64,000 bases of DNA from Ravibacter sp964559125 (GTDB lineage: Bacteria > Bacteroidota > Bacteroidia > Cytophagales > Spirosomataceae): contig CAZLGW010000019.1 in assembly GCA_964559125.1 (NCBI GenBank), positions 50,010 to 114,009 on the forward strand, read 5' to 3'. Shown piece by piece: positions 42,230 through 50,900 of this stretch; position 1 is the stretch's first letter; each line of letters starts with the position of its first letter. Below the pieces are notes generated by a model, which worked only from the letters and a program-made list of their open reading frames with translations, had not been told where the DNA came from and did not search any database. The translations under genes were made by a program, and so were the position numbers.

Positions 42230-42979
42230 ATGCCATTCCAAAAAACAAATAAAAATACCCGTCAACTTGACTTTGGAACATGGCTGGCCTCCGGTTCCCC
42301 CGTCATAGCCGAACTGGCTTCCGAATGCGGCTTCGACTGGCTGCTTCTTGACCTCGAGCACGGATGCCTGTCCGAAGCCGACATATTACCCAGCCTGATG
42401 GCAGTGAAAGGTTCTGCCGCCAAACCGATCGTCAGGGTCGGAAAAACAGATCCGGTGCTGATCGCCCGCGTACTCGACTGGGGGGCGGCGGGGATTATGC
42501 TCCCGCACGTATCCACACCCGGACAGGCCGAAAAATGCCTGGAAGCGATGTACTACCCTCCTGCCGGCAATCGCGGTTATACCAGCTCTGCACGAGCATT
42601 CGGGTATGGGATAAGGCCTCCGGATAATGTCGCGGCCCATCCTCATCCGCTGTTCCTGGCTCAGATAGAAGACTACGAAGGGGTACAGAACGCAGAGGCC
42701 ATTGCAGCAATACCCGGTGTGGATGTACTTTTTGTAGGACCATCGGATTTAAAACTCAACCTGGCGGCTCATGGTGCACATCCTGATTTCGCAGACGCCC
42801 TTTCAAAAGTATCTTCGGCCGCGGCACTTCACGGGAAACAGGCCGGAATCCTGGTCAGGGACCCATCCGAAATTCCCGGCCTGCGTAGTGGCGGATATTC
42901 CTGCCTGGCCCTGGGATCTGACCTGGGCGTAATCAGAAAGGGCTTTAAGGATATGCTCAGAATTGATGAACCGGAATAA
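42230..42979 (+). CDS. HpcH/HpaI-family class II aldolase
   Basis: Metal-dependent aldolase of 249 residues of the HpcH/HpaI (2-keto-3-deoxy acid) family, cleaving 2-keto-3-deoxy or 2,4-dihydroxy acids to pyruvate (or oxaloacetate-like products) and an aldehyde. Signatures are FDWLLLDLEHG, KPIVRVGKTDP (Arg), AAGIMLPHV, YYPPAGNRGYTSSARAFGYG, AQIEDYEGVQNAEAI with the metal-binding Glu, and DVLFVGPSDLKLNL with the metal-binding Asp. Relatives include RhmA and HpaI. It reads the same direction as the SusCD/BASS/kinase operon but is separated from it by the toxin-antitoxin pair, so a shared pathway on an imported sugar acid is only suggested. Confidence 0.92.
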   Translation: MPFQKTNKNTRQLDFGTWLASGSPVIAELASECGFDWLLLDLEHGCLSEADILPSLMAVKGSAAKPIVRVGKTDPVLIARVLDWGAAGIMLPHVSTPGQAEKCLEAMYYPPAGNRGYTSSARAFGYGIRPPDNVAAHPHPLFLAQIEDYEGVQNAEAIAAIPGVDVLFVGPSDLKLNLAAHGAHPDFADALSKVSSAAALHGKQAGILVRDPSEIPGLRSGGYSCLALGSDLGVIRKGFKDMLRIDEPE

Positions 42980-43071
42980 ATGTATAGAAATATCAATCAT
43001 TTCTCTCCGGGGATTACAACCTTTCCCGGTCTTTAGCGATCTTCTCCTTGTCATCCTTCCAGTAACCGACT

Positions 43072-44109
43072 ATGAAAAAGATCCTTTACTTCTTTACTTT
43101 CTGCTTTTTCTTCGGCGCATGTTATATACTGCGTCAGCCTGATCAGAGTAGCGCTCTGCAGCCTGTCCAACCTGTAAACCCTGTCCTGGGAGACGAGAGC
43201 TTTAAACAGGCTTTCGGACGCCTCCCTGATGACGGCGATCCTGAGGAACTGCGCATCAAAACCCACCTGGCATTTGTAGAGCGGGAGTTACGCAAAAACT
43301 TTCCGGCAGATCTTTCCGGAACCGTAAGGCAAAACCGCGAGCATTTGTTAAACCTCCTGAGAGAGTATCACGAGGCCGGCCGGTTCCCCTCGAACTATGG
43401 TTATCCGGGAGAACGGAAGCCCTGCTTTATTGACCGTGACGGCGCCATTTGCGCGGTCGGGTACCTTATCGAGCAGACTTCGGGCAGGGAGCTCGCCGAA
43501 AAAATAAACATCATGCACCAGTATGACTATATAAAAGATATGGATATGCCGGAGCTTGAGGAATGGATCGCCCAGTCGGGGCTTTCCGTGGAAGAATACG
43601 CGATGATCCAGCCGCAATACCTTACGCCTCTGCCTGACGAATACATGGCGCAAAACCATGTTTCTACGGGGAATGCCGTTGCCTCCGCCGGGCTGGCCGG
43701 TCTCAACGGCACTACCGGCGTTATCAATGCCCGTAATCTCCTCAACGGAACATCCAACCATGTTACCGGTGTCCTCGGAATTGCCGGCGGAGCAGCTTCT
43801 GTTGTGCTCGGTCTGACCCACCTCAACCAGGGGAAAGGACATTATATAGGCCAGAAAATCAACGGGAGCTTCGACCGGTCGGACTCACCCATGATTATGT
43901 ATGGCACCAAAGCGGATGTCTACTCGAATAACCCTGCCAACGCCGCCGTATCCTGGGCCAATATCGCCACCGGGAGCGCTTCCATCGCCCTGGGCGTGCT
44001 GAACCTTCTCGGCAAAAATAAAAAAGTAAAGTCCTCTAAATGTCCTACCTTCTCATTTGCTCCTTTGCCGGGCTCCGGTGCAGTGGTCGGATTTACCCGT
44101 AAGTTCTGA
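43072..44109 (+). CDS. conserved lipoprotein of unknown function
   Basis: I do not recognise a named family. The protein is 345 residues with a signal ending in lipobox FFFGAC. A conserved-looking block lies near residues 100-145: RFPSNYGYPGERKPCFID, then RDGAICAVGYLIEQTSGREL, followed by helical GLSVEEYAMIQPQYL. I have the impression this CFIDRDG...CAVGYL block recurs in Bacteroidota and other phyla. The C-terminal half contains two glycine/alanine-rich membrane-like stretches (GVLGIAGGAASVVLGLTHL, IATGSASIALGVLNLLG) that could insert in a membrane. It ends eight bases from the convergent beta-helix gene. Nothing in the context identifies a role. Confidence 0.75.
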   Translation: MKKILYFFTFCFFFGACYILRQPDQSSALQPVQPVNPVLGDESFKQAFGRLPDDGDPEELRIKTHLAFVERELRKNFPADLSGTVRQNREHLLNLLREYHEAGRFPSNYGYPGERKPCFIDRDGAICAVGYLIEQTSGRELAEKINIMHQYDYIKDMDMPELEEWIAQSGLSVEEYAMIQPQYLTPLPDEYMAQNHVSTGNAVASAGLAGLNGTTGVINARNLLNGTSNHVTGVLGIAGGAASVVLGLTHLNQGKGHYIGQKINGSFDRSDSPMIMYGTKADVYSNNPANAAVSWANIATGSASIALGVLNLLGKNKKVKSSKCPTFSFAPLPGSGAVVGFTRKF

Positions 44110-44117
44110 TTTGTCGG

Positions 44118-47100
44118 CTAATACACCACTTGCTTCCTTACCGTCACCCCCGATTCGTGGGAGATGATGATGCTGTATACGCCCGGGGCCGCCCGGCTGA
44201 AATCCAGCTCGTACGCTCCGGCTTCCATACTTCTCGCGCTAACGTTCACTTGCCGGCCTGAGAGGTCATACACCTTAATGTTTATCGGAGTAATACCTTT
44301 TACGTCTAGCTTTATCATTCCTCTTTGTGAAGGGTTGGGGTAAGCATTCGCGAGGGCCGAACCTTCTCCGAATGATATTGATTCAATCGGGGAATAGCTA
44401 AAGGTTCCGTCAAGATCCACCATTTTCAGACGGTAGAAAACAATACCCGGGCCGGGACGACTGTCTGTAAAACGATACACGCTTCCGGATGTACTTTTGT
44501 CTTCGTAGTCAGTATCCCCACTGACTGCTCTTCCCTTTACCCTGCCGATACCTTGCCAGTTGCGGGCGTCGACGCTGCGCTCGATGTCAAAGTGAGAGAA
44601 GTCTTTCTCTTCTGTCGTTTGCCATGTGAGCTGTGCCGTATTTTCCTGTTTTTCTGCTTTAAATGATAGGAGGGTCACGGGAAGGGCCTCCAAACTCTGG
44701 CCCGTTATAAAAAAGCCGCTGAAGCCGAGTGTAGTGAAAACAACGCGCCACCGGTTATTTTCTTCCTCCCAGACAACTTCTGTTGGAAAAATAGGAATCG
44801 TGGAGCCAAGATAGTCTCCCGGCAACTGGTTACCAAAACTAATCCCCGAATATTTGAATATTTTCAGGTTACTGATGTCAGGATTCTCGTCGTCTTTATC
44901 TGGAAGACGTGCATTGTTGGAATTGCCATACGCCTCATTGTAGGCTTTGAAGTCGGCGTTAGAGTAATAAAATTTGAGCGACGCCCAACCCTCCGAAGGT
45001 GTCGAAACCGAATAGTAGCGCCGTACGAAGCGTGCGGGACCGTCGGCAATCACGCCCTCATTTACGGCCCAGGCCCGGACATACACACTGCCCTCGATGC
45101 CACCAGGACCGCCACCGCGAATGCCCCCGACCTGGTAGCAAATATCACCGATCGGGTTAAACCATTCATTGCCGGGGGTAACATGCCACGCCTGTCCACC
45201 GCCCGCCAACGCATTGCCGGGACAACTGAACTCATACGCACCGATATCTACCTGCGGGCCGAAGATGCGTGGAGTAAATGTCAGGTCGGTAGTAATACCC
45301 GTAGCATAGGCATCGCTGCCATTGTCTCTCGCCGGGCTGCTCTCCACAGGCCGGTAGTCTCCTAAAGTATTGGGTGCAAGGTGGGAAGCCACTTCGCCAA
45401 CAAACATCGCTGCATATGCCACAGTGCCATCAAGGTTGCCGTCAGGGTCGTCGTAGCCTCCCCCGGCCAGGCCCTGGATCAGGCTGTTCCGCCCAGAGTA
45501 GGTCGCGGCATTTCCGCCAACACCACTGTTGTTGCCATATACCAGGGTGTTGATATACTCCAATTCGACGTTGGCAAAATTGTCGATACCACCACCCCGT
45601 GTAACAGCGAAATTCCCGGCAAAAGTGCTCTGGTGAACTATAGACTTCACTCCACCGTCGGAACCGGGAACATTGCAAAGCCCACCTCCAAATTTCGCCC
45701 GGTTACCTGAAAACAGGCTGTTGACAGCTACCAGCGAGGTATTGGCGTTGATCACCCCCCCGCCAAAGTCTGTGGCGCTGTTTCCGGAAATGATGCAGTT
45801 ACGGAGCACCACCTTGCCATTATTGCTAACATTGGCCAGATACACGCCTCCACCCCAACTCCGGTAGGTTCCCAGAGGCACTTCCTGATAGAAGAAAGCA
45901 TTCGAGCCATCTCCTTCGGCAGACCCGCCGGTGATTGTAAACCCGTCGACAATCGTGCTGTCAGACTCCGGGGCAGGGATCACCATCACGTGATAGCTGT
46001 TGTCCTCCCTTCCGGGATTACCGATATCCCCGCTCAGCACGGCAGGAGTGCCCGCCGGGTTGCGTACGCCGGCAGCCGGGTCATAACCGCCAAACAGCCT
46101 TACATTACGCGGGGGAAGCAGGAAAGTACGGTCTCGGTCGGTGCCTGTAGTCGGGTAGTAAGTACCGCCGGCTACAAATATCGTAACATCCTGGTAAGCT
46201 CTGGCAATAGTCAAAGCTTCGGTAAGCGTTTTAAACGCCCGGCCCCAGTTGCTTCCGTCACCACCCGGCGAGGCGGCTGCATCCACATACAGCGCATGTC
46301 CCCGGTACATACCTCTGTTGTATTCGTAGGCGCCCATATCCACTGTCCCGTTTTCGATACGGGGGTAGTTGTCCCCATCCGTGCTGACGCCGGGCGGTAT
46401 ATTGCCGTTACTTCCCGTGTTAATAGCAGGGCTAACCGAAGAGAGGTGGTAGTTGCCGTTTGTTGTGGGAGCGCTGCTGTAGGCAACGGGCGAAGCAAAG
46501 ACACTGCCATACGCAATGGTGCCGTCGAGGTTACCTGTCCCGGCTGCAGGCAGCTCCTGGGCCAGGCTGTATTCGAAGGAAAAAGTACTGCCGCCTGTCC
46601 CGCTGCTGTTATTCCAGACCATGCTGTTTTTCACGATACCGCCGGTCACTCCGTCGCCGTAGATCCCCCCTCCTTCGGCAGCATTGTTTCCTGCAATCGT
46701 ACAGTTGATGATCGAGGGTACTCCCCCTTTGCTGAATATTCCGCCGCCTTTCTGACCGGCGTAGTTTCCCGTAAACTCGCTGTTTACGATCTGTGGGTGT
46801 GCATCTTGGTTGTAAAATGCCCCTCCTTCGATAGAAGCGTTATTCCCTATAAATTTACCGGCAGATATTGTAACCGTCGCCGGTACGACATAAAGCCCTC
46901 CGCCATACTGCGCGCTGTTCGACATAAAAGTACAGCCGGAGAGATTAACCGGACTGTTATCCAGCACACTCACGCCCCCGCCGCTGCGCGATGCATTACC
47001 CCAAAACAAACAATTGGTGAATTGCTGAGCCTGGGTCGAAGAAATATAAAGTCCTCCGCCGTAAGTTCCGGGAGCACGATTCTGCCTGATGGTACAATTT

Positions 47101-47867
47101 GAAAAATTCAACTGTGAATTCATCGCATAAACGCCCCCTCCGGCAAACGTAGCGTAATTCCCGCTGAATTCACAATTCGAAACCGTCACATTCGTGTTGA
47201 TGCAAAACATGCCGCCTCCTGAATTCGGGTAAATACTCTGTAAGTTGACGGTCTGGTTAGGCGGCTCCTGGTTAGGCGTAAAATCGGCAGATCCGCCGCT
47301 GACAACAAATCCGTCGAGTATTGCAGAGCCCAGGCTCCCGGCAGCCACAATTGTGTGATATGCATTGTCACCGTTTCCGGCGATGGTAAGCCCTGTTCCG
47401 AATCCCGAAACTTCATCGTTATCACCATAGTCTCCTGAAAGATTGGTTTTGTTAGCCTGCCAGTCTCTCTGATCCAGGGAAGTCTCATTCCCTTTGAAAC
47501 CGCCAAAGAGACGAACGTTCCTGACCAATACAAATGCGCCGGGCTTCCCCTGTCCGATTTGTGTATACATACCGTCCTCGGGTCGATACAGGGGTTTATA
47601 AATACCTTCTGCTACCCAGACCGACAGCGGATCAGCTTCACTCCAGGATGCCTGGTTATTGTCAGTCTGCTCCCTGGCCCACTTCAAAACGTCGGCCAGT
47701 TCCTTTACGGCCGTAGCCCAGGTCTGGCCATTGCCGCCCGGCTGGGCATTTTTATTGACAAAAACAATATTATTTGCATTGGGCTGGATCTGCGCGAAAA
47801 GCTGCCCGGAAAAAGGGGTAAACGCGGCAATAATCAGGAATAAAATAAACGTACGATTGTGTCTCAT
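44118..47867 (-). CDS. T9SS-secreted right-handed beta-helix protein (1249 aa)
   Basis: Extracellular or cell-surface protein with a signal peptide, two parallel beta-helix modules of the DUF1565/pectate-lyase-like type and a type IX secretion C-terminal sorting domain. Each module starts with a W..A..L..AL-type segment (GQTWATAVKELADVLKWARE; GSNWGRAFKTLTEALTIARA), runs through repeated NC.F..N.A...GGG(I/V)Y rungs and closes with VDMGAYEY or VDIGAYEF. The C-terminal about 150 residues have LPVTLLSFKAEKQENTAQLTW, then the sorting domain (NAYPNPSQRGMIKLDV to VRKQVVY). Ligand or enzyme activity is unknown; similar proteins bind or cleave polysaccharides. It is downstream of a larger paralogue by 56 bases and probably co-transcribed. 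Confidence 0.9.
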   Translation of the reverse strand: MRHNRTFILFLIIAAFTPFSGQLFAQIQPNANNIVFVNKNAQPGGNGQTWATAVKELADVLKWAREQTDNNQASWSEADPLSVWVAEGIYKPLYRPEDGMYTQIGQGKPGAFVLVRNVRLFGGFKGNETSLDQRDWQANKTNLSGDYGDNDEVSGFGTGLTIAGNGDNAYHTIVAAGSLGSAILDGFVVSGGSADFTPNQEPPNQTVNLQSIYPNSGGGMFCINTNVTVSNCEFSGNYATFAGGGVYAMNSQLNFSNCTIRQNRAPGTYGGGLYISSTQAQQFTNCLFWGNASRSGGGVSVLDNSPVNLSGCTFMSNSAQYGGGLYVVPATVTISAGKFIGNNASIEGGAFYNQDAHPQIVNSEFTGNYAGQKGGGIFSKGGVPSIINCTIAGNNAAEGGGIYGDGVTGGIVKNSMVWNNSSGTGGSTFSFEYSLAQELPAAGTGNLDGTIAYGSVFASPVAYSSAPTTNGNYHLSSVSPAINTGSNGNIPPGVSTDGDNYPRIENGTVDMGAYEYNRGMYRGHALYVDAAASPGGDGSNWGRAFKTLTEALTIARAYQDVTIFVAGGTYYPTTGTDRDRTFLLPPRNVRLFGGYDPAAGVRNPAGTPAVLSGDIGNPGREDNSYHVMVIPAPESDSTIVDGFTITGGSAEGDGSNAFFYQEVPLGTYRSWGGGVYLANVSNNGKVVLRNCIISGNSATDFGGGVINANTSLVAVNSLFSGNRAKFGGGLCNVPGSDGGVKSIVHQSTFAGNFAVTRGGGIDNFANVELEYINTLVYGNNSGVGGNAATYSGRNSLIQGLAGGGYDDPDGNLDGTVAYAAMFVGEVASHLAPNTLGDYRPVESSPARDNGSDAYATGITTDLTFTPRIFGPQVDIGAYEFSCPGNALAGGGQAWHVTPGNEWFNPIGDICYQVGGIRGGGPGGIEGSVYVRAWAVNEGVIADGPARFVRRYYSVSTPSEGWASLKFYYSNADFKAYNEAYGNSNNARLPDKDDENPDISNLKIFKYSGISFGNQLPGDYLGSTIPIFPTEVVWEEENNRWRVVFTTLGFSGFFITGQSLEALPVTLLSFKAEKQENTAQLTWQTTEEKDFSHFDIERSVDARNWQGIGRVKGRAVSGDTDYEDKSTSGSVYRFTDSRPGPGIVFYRLKMVDLDGTFSYSPIESISFGEGSALANAYPNPSQRGMIKLDVKGITPINIKVYDLSGRQVNVSARSMEAGAYELDFSRAAPGVYSIIISHESGVTVRKQVVY

Positions 47868-47923
47868 GATCAGGTATGAAATATTGGTTTTAGCTTCGAC
47901 TCCACTCAGCCACCATAATTGAA

Positions 47924-50900
47924 TCAGTCTTTTATCACTTGTTTTCTTGTCAGCATCCCGGAGCTGTGCATTACTACGACCGTATACATCCCGGGCGATG
48001 CGTTGCTGAAGTTCAGGGTGTACAGGCCTTTTCCTTCTGCTTCGGCACAGATGCCCGTCCTCCGGCCGGCCAGGTCGTATACCTCGATTCTTGTCGGAAA
48101 TATACCGCTGACTTTCAGTGTCGTAATGCCTCTTCGCGATGGATTTGGATAGGTATTCACCAACAGGGTGCCATCTTTGAACGATACCGACTCTATAGGA
48201 GAATAGCTGAAGGTACCATCAAGGTCTATCATTTTCAGACGGTAATAGGCGAGAGTCGAAAGTGGAGAATGATCGGTGAAAGTATAGCCGCCGTAGTCAG
48301 TGTCTCCACTGAATGCTTTTCCCTTCACCCTGCCAACAGGTTTCCAACTGCGGGCATCGGGGCTGCATTCGATGTCAAAGTGGGAGAAGTCTTTCTCTTC
48401 TGTTGTTTGCCAGGTAAGCTGTACGGTGTTTTCCTGTCTTGCTGCTTTGAAAGAGAGGAGGTTGACCGGAAGGGCATTTTCTCTCTGACCGGTTACGAAA
48501 AAACCACTGAAGCTGGTAGTGGAAAAGACGACGCGCCATCGGTCGTATTCTTCCTCCCAGACAACCTCCGACGGAGTCAGGATATTCCATGTACCCGAAT
48601 AGGTTCCGGGTAAATAGTCACCCGATCCGGAACCTGAATACCGGACTACTTTCAGGTTCCCTGTTTCAGGTACCTCATCGTCGATATCAGGAAGACGGGC
48701 ATTGTAAACATTGCCATACGCGTCGTTATAGGCTTTGAAATCGCTGTTTGAGTAGTAAAATGTGACCGTTCCTCCACCCGCTCCATTTGGTATAAGCGCA
48801 TGGTAGCGACGCACGAAGCGGGCCGGGCCGTGGATCAGCACGTCCTCGCCGGCTAACCAGGCACGCACACCCAAATTGCCCCCATATAAAAAGGGGGAGC
48901 CTATACGCCCGATCTGGTTGCAAAGATCACCAATCAGGACATCCTCAAATTGAGCGACTTCAACGTTCCAGAGTTCTCCATTACCCGGCAGCACGTTGCC
49001 CGGACAACTGAATTCATACGCGCCGATATCTACCCGGGGACCAAAAATGCGCGGCATAAAAGCCAGGTCGGTTGTAATACCCGTGGCTGACTGGTCGCTT
49101 CCGCTATCTCTGGCCGGGCTGTTTTCCGAAAGGCGGTAGTTACCGCTGGTAGTTGGTGCATAGCCGTGATTATACGCGTTTTCGAACACTCTCGGGTAGT
49201 CGGTAGTACCGTCGAGGTTGTCGATGCTGGCCCGGCCCTGGATAAGACTGTGCGAGGCTGTATAGGTCATCGTAGCCTCTCCTCCAAGGCCTGAACTGTT
49301 TCCATATACCAGTGTATTGACAAGCGACAGACTGGACTTATTAAAGTTGTCGATGCCTCCACCCCGGGTGGTGGCGGAATTCCCTGCAAAAGTGCTCTGG
49401 AGCACAACAGGCGAAATCGTTTGACCAGTTTTGGGAATATTGGAAAGCCCCCCGCCGAATCCCGCTTTGTTGCCGGAAAACCGGCTGTTGACTACTACCA
49501 GCGAAGTATTGAAGTTGCTCGCCCCACCGCCGTAGGTAGTGGCTGTGTTAGCTAAAATGACGCAATTGCGGATCACTGCCTTGCCGGTGCCGGTCTCATT
49601 AGTCACAAACAGGCCTCCTCCCCAGTCACGGTAGGTTTCCAGACCGTTGTAGCTAAAAGAGCCCGAACCTTCGGCAGCGCCACCGGTGATGGTAAACCCA
49701 TCGACGATCGTACTGTCAGAACCCAGGCCGGCAATCACCATCACATGATAGCTGTTGTCGTCCCTTGTTAAACCGCTGCCGATATTCCCGCTCAGTACGG
49801 CAGGAGTGGCAGCCGGGTTACGTATGCCTGTAGCCGGGTCATAACCGCCAAACAGTTTAATATTACGCGGAGGAAGGACAAAAGCACGGTCACGGTCGGT
49901 GCCAGTAGTTGGGTAATAAGTGCCGCGGGCTACATGAATGGTATGGACATGAGCGCTTTCTTTCACCAGGTCCAGCGCTTCGGAAAGAGTAGTAATCGCG
50001 TTTGTCCACGTAGCGCCGGTACCCGCGCCGGTAGCAGCCCTGTCTACATAAAGCTCGGATAAATTATATGGCACGCCCTGGAATTCGTAAGCGCCGAGAT
50101 CTACAATCCCGCTGCGGATACGGCTGAGACCTGCCAGGTCACCTGTAATATCAGAAGACAATAGGCTGTTGTTACCTCTGTTGATTACACTAACAGGAGT
50201 AGCCAGAGGACGAAAATCACCGGCTGTTGTGGGAGCCGTATTAAAAGCAGGGATATCCCGGAAAGCGCTGGTAGAAACAAAGGACCAATTCAGGATTCCC
50301 TCTTCGCCAAATATATCCTGATACCCCTGAGATGTACTATAGCCTACTCTGATTGATGACGTTGCTCCTTTCTCAAGTCCCCCACTTCCCTGAGCCGAGC
50401 CGTTAAAAAGGATAATCGAATTGAGGACTTCAAGAGAAGATTCGTTCATAGAGGTAACAGTCCCCCCTCCGGCCGTATTATTCGCGGCAAAGGTACAGTT
50501 CACAACCCGCGCATCCGATTTCGACACGACCAGCCCGCTTCCGTTGTTCCCTGAATAATTCCCTGAAAAAAGACTGTTCTCGATCAGCGCCGACGGGCAG
50601 TCCTGCACGACGAAGGCGCCGCCCAGGCCAACCGACTCATTCCCTTTAAACGAACAGTTTATGACCCTGGCTACGTCGCTGAGAAAAATCGTCATGGCGC
50701 CGCCCAGATCTGATGATTTATTTTCCTCGAAGTGAGAGTCCCTTATGATTGAATTTTCTAACAGCCCGATATTAGTCATCGCACCACCGTTCTGACCGGC
50801 AGTATTCCTAAAAAAACCACATTCTCTTATATCGACGAGCGCGATAAAATTATTACAGGCGCCCCCATAATACCCTGCCGAGTTGTCATTAAAATTACAG

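Noticed and set aside
45990..47102. 370-codon open frame on the plus strand
   Set aside because: Antisense to the T9SS beta-helix gene, without recognisable domains; the opposite strand has a complete, domain-consistent gene.
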